This document shows positions 10,828 through 19,829 of a stretch of DNA of 64,000 bases, one piece after another. Position 1 is the stretch's first letter, and the number at the start of each line of letters is the position of its first letter. A model generated the notes under the pieces. It did no database searches and was not told the DNA's origin. It saw only the letters and a program-made list of their open reading frames with translations. The stretch is from positions 62,001 to 126,000 of the forward strand of contig NZ_JNKR01000001.1 of the NCBI RefSeq assembly GCF_000702905.1, in the 5' to 3' direction. The translations under genes were made by a program, and so were the position numbers. This DNA comes from Mitsuokella jalaludinii DSM 13811. GTDB lineage: Bacteria > Bacillota > Negativicutes > Selenomonadales > Selenomonadaceae.

Positions 10828-11652
10828 ATGGAAAAGAAACTCAACAAAAAAGATCTCATCAACATCTTCATCCGCTCGAACTTCCTCCTGGGCTCGTTCA
10901 ACTTCGAGCGCATGCAGGCCATCGGCTTCTGCGTCTCGCTGCTGCCGGCCCTGCGGAAGGTCTACAAGGACGATAAGCCGGCAATGGCCGCCGCTATGAA
11001 GCGCCACCTCGAATTCTTCAACACGCAGCCGTTCCTCGCCACGCCGATCATGGGCATCACGGCCGCCATGGAGGAGAAGAAAGCCAACGGCGCGGACATC
11101 AGCGACCAGACAATCTCCGGCGTCAAGGTCGGCCTCATGGGCCCGCTCGCCGGCGTCGGCGACCCGATTTTCTGGGGCACGCTGCGCCCGGTCCTCGCGG
11201 CCCTCGGCGCTGGCATCGCCCTGACGGGCAGCATCATGGGCCCGCTGATCTTCTTCCTCGTCTTCAATGCCATCCGCCTCGCCACGAACTGGTACGGCGT
11301 CATGTACGGCTACTCGAAGGGCACGGAGCTCGTCGATGAGATGGGCGGCAACAAGATGCGCTTCCTCACGGAAGGCTCCTCCGTCCTCGGACTTCTCGTC
11401 ATGGGCGCCCTCGTCGCCAAGTGGACGACCGTCAACATGCCGCTCGTGCTCTCGAGCTACACGAACAGCGCCGGCGAGCAGGTCACAACGACGGTCCAGA
11501 CCATCCTCGACAGCCTCATGCCCGGCATCGTGCCGCTGCTCATGACCTTCGCCTGCATGTGGCTCCTGCGCAAGAACGTCAACCCGCTCATCATCATCCT
11601 GGGCCTCTTCGCCCTCGGCATCGTCGGCTATGCAATCGGCCTGTTCGCCTGA
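10828..11652 (+). CDS. PTS mannose/fructose/sorbose family IID component
   Basis: 274 residues, usual IID size. KKDLINIFIRSNFLLGSFNFERMQ near the N-terminus and VGLMGPLAGVGDPIFWGTLRP in the middle are hallmarks of EIID-Man. C-terminal membrane helices follow. Start at MEKKLNKK with GAAGGAGG upstream. Last gene of the PTS operon, closed by a strong terminator; the following sensor genes have their own promoter but the same orientation. Confidence 0.94.
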   Translation: MEKKLNKKDLINIFIRSNFLLGSFNFERMQAIGFCVSLLPALRKVYKDDKPAMAAAMKRHLEFFNTQPFLATPIMGITAAMEEKKANGADISDQTISGVKVGLMGPLAGVGDPIFWGTLRPVLAALGAGIALTGSIMGPLIFFLVFNAIRLATNWYGVMYGYSKGTELVDEMGGNKMRFLTEGSSVLGLLVMGALVAKWTTVNMPLVLSSYTNSAGEQVTTTVQTILDSLMPGIVPLLMTFACMWLLRKNVNPLIIILGLFALGIVGYAIGLFA

Positions 11653-11698
11653 TTGCCTGACTGCAACAAGAGCCTGATTCCATACCGCTCATGCAAGC

Positions 11699-11737
11699 AT
11701 CCCGCAAAGACCAAAAACGTCTTTGCGGGATTTTTTG
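11699..11737 (+). terminator. Intrinsic terminator of the PTS operon
   Basis: ATCCCGCAAAGAC and GTCTTTGCGGGAT form a 13-bp stem around CAAAAAC, followed by six T residues. Confidence 0.95.
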
Positions 11738-11778
11738 CCCAAATACGCAGCCGGCGCGGCCTGATTGACTGACCCTTA

Positions 11779-11787
11779 TGGTATAAT
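11779..11787 (+). promoter_or_regulatory. Extended -10 promoter of the sensor operon
   Basis: TGGTATAAT (extended -10) lies about 50 nt before the first start codon. No good -35 is visible at 17 bp, which is usual for extended -10 promoters. Confidence 0.55.
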
Positions 11788-11835
11788 CAATACAGCAACG
11801 ATTTTCTAGCCCCACTTGAAAAGAAAGGAATTACC

Positions 11836-12801
11836 ATGATCCGGGAAATACGGACAATCGCCCTCCTGATGGCCATCATCATCGTCTGCCTCGCCCTCGG
11901 CACGCTCAATGCGCCGCAGCGCGACCTCAGCGCGAAGCAGGAGGAACACCAGAAGCGCTTTGGCGCCGTCTACATGACACTCAACAACCCGTTCTACGAG
12001 ATCATCGACGAGGAGATCCGGACGGAGGTCGAGAAGCACGGCGATGTGCTGCTCTCGCGCGACCCGGCGCTCTCGGTCGAGAAGCAGACCGAGGAGATCG
12101 AGGACCTCATCCGCGAGGGCGTCTCCGTCATCTTCCTCAACCCCGTCGACTTCGAGCGCATGGGGCCAGCGCTTGAAGCTGCGCGCGCAGCCCACATCCC
12201 CGTCATCACGATCGACACAAATGTCCAGGATAGCGACTTTGTCGCCTCGACCATCGAGACGGACAACTACGCGGCCGGCCGCGCCTGCGCCGAGCACCTC
12301 CTGCAGCACGCTGACCACGCGAACATCCTGCTTCTCAAGCACAGCAGTGCGCACTCAGCCGTCGACCGCATCACGGGCTTCCGGCAGACGATCGCGGGCC
12401 ATCCGGGCTTCACCATCGTCGACGAGGCGGAGTGTGACGGGCAGCTCGAGCGCGCCATGCCGGCCATGCAGGAGATGCTCAGCCGCCATCCCGAGGCCGA
12501 CACTGTCATGGCGCTCAACGATCCATCTGCACTCGGCGCTATGGCTGCGCTCGAGTCCTGCGGCAGGCTGCAGTCGTTCCGCGTCTACGGCGTCGACGGC
12601 GTCCCCGAGACGAAGGAGCTGATCCTTGCGGGGCGCATGACGGCGACGGCGGCCCAGTCGCCGCGCCGCATCGGCCGCCTAGCGGCACAGCAGGCCTACC
12701 GCCTCTTGGACGGCGAGCCGGTCGACCGCCTGATCCAGCTGCCAACCCATCTATGGACGCAGGAAAACCTGACGCCCGCCAAGACAAAGGAGTGGGATTG
12801 A
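11836..12801 (+). CDS. Membrane-tethered RbsB-like sugar-binding protein (likely sensor component)
   Basis: 321 residues. A single hydrophobic helix (about 7-24) without a lipobox cysteine is followed by a periplasmic-binding-protein type I fold: AVYMTLNNPFYEII, VSVIFLNPVDFERMGPAL, IPVITIDTNV and the hinge/ligand region YGVDGVPETKELI. Members bind monosaccharides. With no ABC permease or ATPase nearby and a histidine kinase starting directly after the stop codon (TGA-ATG), the likely role is to sense sugar in the periplasm and signal to the kinase, as XylFII does with LytS in clostridia. Ligand unknown. Ribosome site AAAGGAA. Confidence 0.82.
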   Translation: MIREIRTIALLMAIIIVCLALGTLNAPQRDLSAKQEEHQKRFGAVYMTLNNPFYEIIDEEIRTEVEKHGDVLLSRDPALSVEKQTEEIEDLIREGVSVIFLNPVDFERMGPALEAARAAHIPVITIDTNVQDSDFVASTIETDNYAAGRACAEHLLQHADHANILLLKHSSAHSAVDRITGFRQTIAGHPGFTIVDEAECDGQLERAMPAMQEMLSRHPEADTVMALNDPSALGAMAALESCGRLQSFRVYGVDGVPETKELILAGRMTATAAQSPRRIGRLAAQQAYRLLDGEPVDRLIQLPTHLWTQENLTPAKTKEWD

Positions 12802-14154
12802 ATGAGCGACACAAGCCTACGCCGCGCCAAGCGCCTCGCGCGCGCGCTCGACGCCAGCGAGCTGCACCAGATGCACGACGTCCTGATCATCTACAACGGC
12901 ATGGTCGTCACGCTGACTGCCGCCTTCATGAGCCTCACGCAGGACAAGATCATCCGGTCGTTCCACGCGCGCGCCTTCCTCGAGCAGCTGTCGAGCGTGC
13001 CGCTGCCGCCCGTATCGGGCTTCTTCACTTCAGTCGGCGCCTTCCTGCTGCTCGCCCTGCTCGGCTGGCTCTACCGCGAAGGCAAGATGATGCCGACGAT
13101 GCGCTACGCCTGCCTCACGGCAGAGATCTTCGTCTGCATCGTCCTGCTGCGCAGCTTCGACCTCGCCTACGACGGCGTCGTGCTGCTCGTCGTCGCCGAC
13201 CTCCTGCACCGCTATTCCGGCCGCCACCAGCTCGTCGTGCTGACCTGCGCCATGCTCGGCCTCTACGCCATCGTCGACTACAATGCGATGTTCTTCGAGC
13301 ATCAGGTCACGCCGTTTGACGTCTACACCTCGTACTACGCGCCGTCTGCGCGGTCCTGGATCCACCTGATGCACACGGGCCTCGCCTCGTTCAACCTCAT
13401 CCTCTTCGTCTTCTACCTGACGCTGCTCATCCGCCAGAACCACCAGGAGAAGCAGCGCATCGCGAGCCTCAACGCCCAGCTCGAAGAGGCGAACACGCGC
13501 CTGCGCGCCTACGCGATCGAAGCGGAGTCCATGGCCGAGACGCGCGAGCGCAACCGCCTCGCGCGCGAGATCCATGACACGCTCGGCCACGCGCTGACCG
13601 GCATCGCCGCGGGGCTCGACGCCACCGCGCTGCTCGTCGACCTCGCCCCCGACAAGGCCAAGGAACAGCTCGTCAAAATAAAGGAGACGGCCCTGCGCGG
13701 CCTCAAGGATGTGCGCCGCAGCGTCAAGAAGCTGCGGCCCGACGACCTCGAGCACCTGCCGCTGCGGCAGGCCATCGCGAACATGGTGGAGGAATTCGCG
13801 AGCTCGACCGGCATGAAGATCGACTTCGAGGTCCTCGAGTGGCCCGAGCGCCTGCGCCCCGACCAGGAAGAGGTGCTCTACCGCGTCGTGCAGGAAGGCA
13901 TGACGAACGCAAGGCGCCACGGCCACGCCAAGCACCTCGAGATCACCATTGGCGCCAAGCGCGGCGCCATCTACCTGCTGCTCGCCGATGACGGCGAGGG
14001 CGCCGACATCGCCGAGCTCGAGAAGGGCTTCGGCCTGCGCCACATGCAGGAGCGCCTTGCCCTGCTGCACGGCAAGCTCCGCTACTGGAGCGACTCCGGG
14101 TTCACACTCGAGGCAATCCTGCCAGAAAATGAGGAGGCATCGAACTTTTTATGA
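12802..14154 (+). CDS. NarL-type sensor histidine kinase (HisKA_3) with multi-pass membrane domain
   Basis: 450 residues. Five or six membrane helices lie between about 27 and 210 (for example FLLLALLGWLYREGK and FNLILFVFYLTLLI), followed by a coiled coil (about 212-250) and a HisKA_3 dimerisation/phosphoacceptor segment (RNRLAREIHDTLGHALTG, His258). The HATPase_c domain shows VVQEGMTNARRHG and DDGEGAD with GFGLRHMQERL. Its output partner is the response regulator, which overlaps it by 4 bp. It lacks a large periplasmic domain of its own, so ligand information probably comes from the tethered binding proteins on either side. Confidence 0.93.
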   Translation: MSDTSLRRAKRLARALDASELHQMHDVLIIYNGMVVTLTAAFMSLTQDKIIRSFHARAFLEQLSSVPLPPVSGFFTSVGAFLLLALLGWLYREGKMMPTMRYACLTAEIFVCIVLLRSFDLAYDGVVLLVVADLLHRYSGRHQLVVLTCAMLGLYAIVDYNAMFFEHQVTPFDVYTSYYAPSARSWIHLMHTGLASFNLILFVFYLTLLIRQNHQEKQRIASLNAQLEEANTRLRAYAIEAESMAETRERNRLAREIHDTLGHALTGIAAGLDATALLVDLAPDKAKEQLVKIKETALRGLKDVRRSVKKLRPDDLEHLPLRQAIANMVEEFASSTGMKIDFEVLEWPERLRPDQEEVLYRVVQEGMTNARRHGHAKHLEITIGAKRGAIYLLLADDGEGADIAELEKGFGLRHMQERLALLHGKLRYWSDSGFTLEAILPENEEASNFL

Positions 14155-14843
14155 TGGACAAGATCAAGATCATGATTGCAGATGACCAGGAGCTCATCCG
14201 CGACAGTCTCAGCATCGTACTGGGCGCCAATGCCGATATGGAAGTCACGGGGCTTGCAGGCAACGGCCGCGAGCTCATCGAGCTCATCGAGAAGGGCAGG
14301 AAAGCACTGCCTGACGTCGTGCTCATGGATGTGCGCATGCCGGAGCTCGACGGCGTGGAAGCGACGCACGCCGTCAAAGAACGCTGGCCGCAGGTCCGCA
14401 TCATCATCCTCACGACGTTCGACGACGACGAATACGTCTTCAACGCCCTCAAGTACGGCGCGAGCGGCTACCTCTTGAAGGGCGTGTCGGTGCCGGAGCT
14501 CAGCGCGGCCATCCGCACGGTCGCGCAGGGCGGCGCCATGATCAACCCGGGCATCGTGACGAAGGTCGTCAAGTTCTTCAACCAGATGGCACAGTCGAGC
14601 CTCACGACCTCGCCTGAGGAGACGATGGACGCCGCTGTCCTCGGCCACACGGAGCGCAATATCGCGCTGCTCGTCGGCCGCGGCCTCTCGAACAAGGAAA
14701 TCGCGGCAAAGCTCTCGCTCTCAGACGGCACCATCCGCAACGGCCTCTCCTCAGCCCTCTCTAAGCTCAATCTGCGCGACCGCACGCAGCTCGCAATCTG
14801 GGCCGTGCAGACGGGTCTTGCAAATGAAGAGGTACATCCATGA
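14151..14843 (+). CDS. NarL/FixJ-family response regulator
   Basis: 230 residues. Receiver domain with acidic pair D11-D12, phosphoacceptor D60 (VVLMDVRMPELDG) and LLKG lysine near 110. A LuxR-type helix-turn-helix lies at about 165-215 (ERNIALLVGRGLSNKEIAAKL, then GTIRNGLSSALSKL). The ATG overlaps the kinase stop (ATGA) and the gene overlaps the next start by 4 bp, so the pair is translationally coupled. Targets unknown; the PTS operon just upstream is an obvious candidate. Confidence 0.95.
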   Translation: MMDKIKIMIADDQELIRDSLSIVLGANADMEVTGLAGNGRELIELIEKGRKALPDVVLMDVRMPELDGVEATHAVKERWPQVRIIILTTFDDDEYVFNALKYGASGYLLKGVSVPELSAAIRTVAQGGAMINPGIVTKVVKFFNQMAQSSLTTSPEETMDAAVLGHTERNIALLVGRGLSNKEIAAKLSLSDGTIRNGLSSALSKLNLRDRTQLAIWAVQTGLANEEVHP

Positions 14844-16162
14844 GCGGGAAGCGTCGCCTGCGCTCTCCCTTTGCTTTGCTGCTGCTCGTCGCGTACGCCT
14901 TCGTCTTCTTCTCGCTCTATCTCATGGAGCCGTGCGCCATCGAGCTGCGCGTCGGGACGTTTGCCGGCAGCAATTGGGACGTGCCGCAGGGCGAGAGCTA
15001 CGCCTATCTCGACCATGTCATCGCGCGCTTCGAAGCGGAGCACCCCGGCGTCAAAGTCACCTACCAGAGCGGCATCCGCAAGTCCGACTACACGGAATGG
15101 CTAGCGGGGCGTGAGCTCGCCGGCGAGATGCCCGACGTCTTCCTGATCCCGCAGGACGATTTCAACCTCTACGCAGGGCTCGGCGCCCTGCTGCCGCTCG
15201 ATGCGCTCGCCAAGAAGGACGATGCCTTCGCGCTCGACGACTTCTACCCCGCTCCGCTCGCCTTCGGCCGCAGCGCAGATGACGCCGCGCTCTACGCCCT
15301 GCCCGCCGAATGCGTGCCGCGCCTGATGTTCGTCAACCGCACGCTGCTCGACCGCGAGGGCATCCCCATGCCGCAGGACGACTGGACCTGGGACGACTTC
15401 CTCGCCATCTGCCAGAAGGTCACGCGCGATACGGACGGCGACGGCCGCCTCGACCAGTTCGGCGCCTACGGCTACAACTGGCAGGATGCCGCCGTCACGA
15501 GCGGGGCCGAGCTGTTCCGCGAGGACGGCAAGGCGTCGTATTTCACCGACGAGCGCATCGAGAGCGCCGTGCGCTTCGCCAACGCGCTGCACCAGCTCCA
15601 GCGCAACCAAGTCGTGCAGGAGCGCGACTTCGACATCGGCCACGTCGCCTTCCGCCCCTTCAACTTCGCCGCCTACCGCACGTACAAGCCCTATCCCTGG
15701 CGTATCAAGAAGGCCACGGACTTCGAGTGGGACTGCATCCGCCTGCCCCGCGGGCCGGAGGGGCGCAACACCTCGCCCGTGCAGACGCTGCTCATGGGCA
15801 TCAGCGCCAAGACGAAAGAACGTCAGCTCGCCTGGGAATTCCTCAAGGCATACTGCCACGACAGGGAGAACCAGACATTGCTGCTCTCGCTTTCAGCGGC
15901 CCTGCCGACGCGGCGCGGCATCATCGAGGAGGCCGCCCCACAGGAGCTCTTCGGCGCGGAGGCCAGCGGCCGGACAGGCCGCAGCCCGCTGGCCGTCAGC
16001 CAGGTCATCGAGGAAGGCACCGTCCCCTACCGCTTCCCGCGCTACGTAGCGGCCATGAGGCTGGCCGACCAGGAGATCCAGAAGCTCATCGACAGCGACG
16101 CGCTCGAGGTCAACTCCATGAACCGCATCCAGAAGGAAATCAACGACCTCCTTCTCAAGTGA
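14840..16162 (+). CDS. Membrane-anchored extracellular solute-binding protein (family 1, sugar type)
   Basis: 440 residues. One uncleaved-looking hydrophobic helix (about 12-32, FALLLLVAYAFVFFSLYLM) with no lipobox cysteine, followed by a MalE/UgpB-like fold: FEAEHPGVKVTYQSG, MPDVFLIPQDD, PAECVPRLMFVNRTLLDREGIPMP, WTWDDFLAICQKVT and a calcium-loop-like DTDGDGRLDQFGAY. The canonical members deliver sugars to ABC importers, but none is encoded here. The 4-bp overlap with the response regulator makes it the fourth member of the sensor operon. It could be a second ligand sensor or a co-receptor. Confidence 0.85.
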   Translation: MSGKRRLRSPFALLLLVAYAFVFFSLYLMEPCAIELRVGTFAGSNWDVPQGESYAYLDHVIARFEAEHPGVKVTYQSGIRKSDYTEWLAGRELAGEMPDVFLIPQDDFNLYAGLGALLPLDALAKKDDAFALDDFYPAPLAFGRSADDAALYALPAECVPRLMFVNRTLLDREGIPMPQDDWTWDDFLAICQKVTRDTDGDGRLDQFGAYGYNWQDAAVTSGAELFREDGKASYFTDERIESAVRFANALHQLQRNQVVQERDFDIGHVAFRPFNFAAYRTYKPYPWRIKKATDFEWDCIRLPRGPEGRNTSPVQTLLMGISAKTKERQLAWEFLKAYCHDRENQTLLLSLSAALPTRRGIIEEAAPQELFGAEASGRTGRSPLAVSQVIEEGTVPYRFPRYVAAMRLADQEIQKLIDSDALEVNSMNRIQKEINDLLLK

Positions 16163-16167
16163 ACGCA

Positions 16168-16209
16168 CAAAAAAATCGACCGACAGATTCCTGTCAGTCG
16201 ATTTTTTTT
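16168..16209. terminator. Bidirectional terminator between the sensor operon and the HAD gene
   Basis: AATCGAC-GACAG and CTGTC-GTCGATT arms with one internal mismatch, an A-run before and a T-run after, serve both converging genes. Confidence 0.9.
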
Positions 16210-16228
16210 GCATGTTTGTTTTCGGCGC

Positions 16229-17032
16229 TCAGCCAATCAGATGGTGCTCGCTGAGGTACGCGTAGATGCCGTCCTCTTCGTTGGAGGTCGTGACAATGCC
16301 AGCGGCCTCCTTCACCGGCTGCGGCGCGTTGCCCATGGCGACGCTCGCGCCTGTATAGCGGAGCATCTCGAGGTCGTTGTAGTTGTCGCCGAACGAGAGC
16401 GCATCGCTCGCCTCGAGGCCGAAGTGCTTCAGCATGACCTCGATGCCGCTCGCCTTGTTGACGGAAGCATCCATGATCTCGAGCAGGTGCGGCGCAGAGC
16501 GCACGATATTGAGCGCCGGGAACAGCGCCTGGAGTTCCCGCTCAGCCCGCTCGCAGTCCGCAGGCTCCATCATGAGCAGGATCTTGTGCGGCAGGGTGCC
16601 CTCAGTCAGGCAGTCCGCGAAGGAGCGCCTCTCGGCCACGGCTCCCGTAATCTTCATCTCCAAGGCGACGCGCGGATTGCTCGTGTCCTTGACGTACCAG
16701 TGATGGCCGGCGTAGTAGTTGACGGTCGCCTGGGGGAAGTGCGCCTCGACTGCCTCGAGGAAGGCTGCCGCGTGCTCCGCCTTCATCGTCAGGCTGTAAA
16801 GCGTCTCTCCCTCTTCCGTCAGCACGAGCGCACCGCTGTAAGAGATCAGCGGGATCTTGACGCCCATCGCCTCAGTGATCGGGTAGATGGCCTCTGGCAT
16901 GCGCGCCGAGACGAGTACAAAGGGAATCCCCTGCTGCACGAGGCCCTTGACGGCCTGCTCCGTCTTTTCGGTGACGCGCTTGTCATCCGTCAGCAGCGTG
17001 CCGTCGATGTCCGAGAATACAATCCTTGCCAT
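16229..17032 (-). CDS. Cof-type HAD-superfamily phosphatase
   Basis: 267 residues. N-terminal motif FSDIDGTLLTDDKRVT supplies the catalytic aspartates (DxDGT), with a C2-type cap in the middle and SFGDNYNDLEMLRYTGASVAMGNA as the C-terminal metal-binding motif. Family members dephosphorylate sugar phosphates, FMN or pyridoxal phosphate in the cytoplasm; the substrate is not predictable. It follows leuS by 18 nt and probably rides on the leuS transcript, so it would also be under T-box control. Confidence 0.92.
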   Translation of the reverse strand: MARIVFSDIDGTLLTDDKRVTEKTEQAVKGLVQQGIPFVLVSARMPEAIYPITEAMGVKIPLISYSGALVLTEEGETLYSLTMKAEHAAAFLEAVEAHFPQATVNYYAGHHWYVKDTSNPRVALEMKITGAVAERRSFADCLTEGTLPHKILLMMEPADCERAERELQALFPALNIVRSAPHLLEIMDASVNKASGIEVMLKHFGLEASDALSFGDNYNDLEMLRYTGASVAMGNAPQPVKEAAGIVTTSNEEDGIYAYLSEHHLIG

Positions 17033-17050
17033 GCGAACCCCTCCTGAATG

Positions 17051-19531
17051 TCAGCCCTTGACGACGATGTTGACGAGTTTCTTCGGCACACAGATGACCT
17101 TGACGATCGTCTTGCCGTCCGTGAGTTCCTGCGTGCGCGGCAGTTCCATGGCGATCTTCTTCATGCCCTCGCGATCCGTATCGGCAGGGATCATGAGCTT
17201 GTCGCGTACCTTGCCATTGATCTGCAGGACGATCTCGACCTCCGCGAGCTTCGTGGCCTCTTCGTCAAATGCCGGCCACTTCTGCTGATGGACGCTGCCC
17301 TGGCCCTCAAACAGGCGGCTCCAGAGCTCTTCCGTGATGTGCGGGGCAAACGGTGCCAGGAGCTTGATGAGATTCTCGGCGACTTCGCGCGCGAGGCCGG
17401 CGTTCATCTCCTTGTCCTGGAAGGCGTAAAAGGCATTGACGAGCTCCATGATGGAAGAGACGGCCGTGTTGAACATGAAGCGGTCGCGCACATCTTCCGT
17501 GACCTTGCGGATCGTCACGTGCAGGATGCGGCGCAGTTCCTTCTCGTCCTTCGTGAGCTTCGTGACATCGTAGTCCGGCTTGCCCGCCTTGATGGCATCC
17601 TCGAAGTGGCCGAGGATGCGCCAGACGCGGTTGAGGAAGCGGTACGAGCCCTCGACGCCCTTGTCGCTCCACTCGAGGTCGCGGTCGACCGGTGCGGCGA
17701 ACAGGATGAAGAGGCGGGCCGTGTCGGCGCCGTACTTCGCGATGATCTCCTCCGGCGAGACGACGTTGCCCTTCGACTTCGACATCTTCGAACCGTCCTT
17801 GAGGACCATGCCCTGCGTCAGGAGGTTCGTGAACGGCTCATCGAAGTCGACGAGGCCGGCGTCGTGCAGGACCTTCGTGAAGAAGCGCGAGTACAGGAGG
17901 TGCAGGATGGCGTGCTCGATGCCGCCGATGTACTGGTCGACAGGCGCCCAATAATTGACCTTGTCCTTGGCGAACGGCTCCTTGTCGTTGTGCGGGTCCG
18001 TGTAGCGCAGGTAGTACCACGAAGAGCAGATGAAGGTGTCCATCGTGTCCGTCTCGCGCGTCGCATCGGCGCCGCACTTCGGGCACTTGCAGTGGACGAA
18101 GCTCTCGCTCGACGCCAGTGGCGACAGCGAGCCCTGGTCAAACGAGACATCCTCTGGCAGCATGACCGGCAGGTCTTTTTCCGGCACGAGGACTTCGCCG
18201 CAGTGCGGGCAGTTGATGACCGGGATCGGCGCACCCCAGTAGCGCTGGCGCGAGATGAGCCAGTCGCGCAGGCGGAAGTTGACGCGGCGCTTGCCGAAGC
18301 CTTCCTTCTCGGCCTTGTCCATGATGCCCTTCATGGCCTCTTTGATATCGAGGCCCGTGAATTCAGCCGAGTTGACGAGCACACCGTCCTTGTCCGTGTA
18401 GGCCTCTGTCATCTCCTCGAGCTTGAGCTCGTGGTCGCGCGGCTGCAGCGTGATGATCTTCGGGATGTCGTACTTCGTCGCGAACATCCAGTCACGCGAA
18501 TCCTCCGACGGAACGCCGATGACGGCGCCCGTGCCGTAGTCAGCCAGGACGTAGTTCGTGACCCAGATCTGTACCTTGTTGCCGTTGAACGGGTTGATGC
18601 AGTAAGCGCCCGTGAAGATACCTTCCTTCTCGGACTCGCTCGACGTGCGCTCGATCTCGCTCTGGTTGCGCGTGCGCTTGACGAAGGCCTGGATCTCCTC
18701 GGCCTTCGGATTGTTCTCGCAGATCTTGTCGACGAGCGGATGCTCAGCTGCGAGCGCGAGGAAGGTGATGCCATAGACCGTGTCGGGGCGCGTCGTGTAG
18801 GCGGCGATCGACGTGCCGAGCTCCGGCGCCTCGAGATTGAACTCCAAGCCCTCGCTGCGGCCGATCCAGTTGTCCTGCATCGTCTTGACGCGCTCCGGCC
18901 AGCCCTTGAGCTTGTCGAGGTCCTTCAGCAGGACATCGGCGTAATCCGTGATCTTGAGGAACCACTGCGAGAGGTCCTTCTTGTGGACCTCGTGGTCGCA
19001 GCGCCAGCACTTGCCGTCGATGACCTGCTCGTTCGCGAGGACCGTGCCGCAGGTATCGCACCAGTTGACCGATGCCTTCTTCTTGTAGGCGAGACCGCGC
19101 TTGTAGAAGAGCTCGAAGAGCCACTGCGTCCACTTGTAGTACGAAGGATCGCACGTCTTGACCTCGCGGTCCCAGTCGTAGGAGAGGCCGAGCTTCTTCT
19201 GCTGCTTCTCCATGTTCTCGATATTGCTGTACGTCCAGTCGGCCGGCTTGACACCGTGCTTGATGGCCGCATTCTCGGCCGGCATGCCAAAGGAGTCGAA
19301 GCCCATCGGGTGCAGGACGTTGAAGCCTTCCATCGTCTTGTAGCGCGCCATGACGTCGCCGATGGCGTAGTTGCGCACGTGGCCCATGTGCAGGTTGCCC
19401 GACGGATACGGGAACATCTCGAGTGCGTAGTACTTCGGGCGACTAGCGTCGGCCTCCGTCTTGTAGACCTTGCCCTCTTCCCACTTCTTCTGCCATTTCG
19501 ACTCGATGTCCTGCGGCGAATATCTTTCCAT
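17051..19531 (-). CDS. leuS: Leucyl-tRNA synthetase
   Basis: 826 residues, bacterial LeuRS length. The class I signatures are present: HMGHVRNY (HIGH) near residue 49 and KMSKSKGN near 580. Zinc-type cysteine clusters (CDTCGTV with CWRCDHE; CPHCGE) and the CP1 editing domain ([31 protein letters not shown]) are visible. It charges tRNA-Leu and hydrolyses mischarged tRNA. Start at MERYSPQD with AGGAGG upstream. A T-box leader with a CUC specifier precedes it. Confidence 0.98.
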   Translation of the reverse strand: MERYSPQDIESKWQKKWEEGKVYKTEADASRPKYYALEMFPYPSGNLHMGHVRNYAIGDVMARYKTMEGFNVLHPMGFDSFGMPAENAAIKHGVKPADWTYSNIENMEKQQKKLGLSYDWDREVKTCDPSYYKWTQWLFELFYKRGLAYKKKASVNWCDTCGTVLANEQVIDGKCWRCDHEVHKKDLSQWFLKITDYADVLLKDLDKLKGWPERVKTMQDNWIGRSEGLEFNLEAPELGTSIAAYTTRPDTVYGITFLALAAEHPLVDKICENNPKAEEIQAFVKRTRNQSEIERTSSESEKEGIFTGAYCINPFNGNKVQIWVTNYVLADYGTGAVIGVPSEDSRDWMFATKYDIPKIITLQPRDHELKLEEMTEAYTDKDGVLVNSAEFTGLDIKEAMKGIMDKAEKEGFGKRRVNFRLRDWLISRQRYWGAPIPVINCPHCGEVLVPEKDLPVMLPEDVSFDQGSLSPLASSESFVHCKCPKCGADATRETDTMDTFICSSWYYLRYTDPHNDKEPFAKDKVNYWAPVDQYIGGIEHAILHLLYSRFFTKVLHDAGLVDFDEPFTNLLTQGMVLKDGSKMSKSKGNVVSPEEIIAKYGADTARLFILFAAPVDRDLEWSDKGVEGSYRFLNRVWRILGHFEDAIKAGKPDYDVTKLTKDEKELRRILHVTIRKVTEDVRDRFMFNTAVSSIMELVNAFYAFQDKEMNAGLAREVAENLIKLLAPFAPHITEELWSRLFEGQGSVHQQKWPAFDEEATKLAEVEIVLQINGKVRDKLMIPADTDREGMKKIAMELPRTQELTDGKTIVKVICVPKKLVNIVVKG

Positions 19532-19551
19532 CTCAATTGCCTCCTAAAACT

Positions 19552-19794
19552 AAAAAATCCCTGACCGTCATGTGACGATCAGGGACGATGATTCGCGGTA
19601 CCACCCTGCTTGATGCCAAAGCATCCTCTCGGTGCCGTAACGTGGCAGGCGTCGGCCGTTTCGCTCGAAGGCTCCCCGGCCGCTCCTCCGCAGTGAGTTC
19701 AGCGCTTCCCGTCACCGGCTCCCACCTGCCGCCGGCTCTCTTGAGACGTCCTGCACCTACTGCTCTGCATCCTCGGATTTACGTGTTTACATAT
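19552..19794 (-). promoter_or_regulatory. T-box riboswitch of leuS (specifier CUC, Leu)
   Basis: The T-box sequence AGGGTGGTACCGCG is at 19594-19607. The Stem I specifier loop reads GAA-CTC-AC with the Leu codon CTC at 19695-19697. The terminator stem TCCCTGA-CGTCA / TGACG-TCAGGGA followed by TTTTTT (19553-19584) is the expression platform. Uncharged tRNA-Leu should favour the antiterminator and switch leuS on. Confidence 0.95.
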
Positions 19795-19800
19795 GCTCCT

Positions 19801-19829
19801 ATTATAGCGGGGATTGCGTGTATCGTCAA
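19801..19829 (-). promoter_or_regulatory. Promoter of the leuS T-box leader
   Basis: Minus-strand TTGACG, 17-bp spacer, TATAAT. Predicted transcription start near 19794. Confidence 0.85.

Noticed and set aside
17048-19564. An 838-codon open frame on the plus strand opposite leuS
   Set aside because: Antisense shadow of leuS with the same low-complexity composition; leuS itself has all class I motifs.
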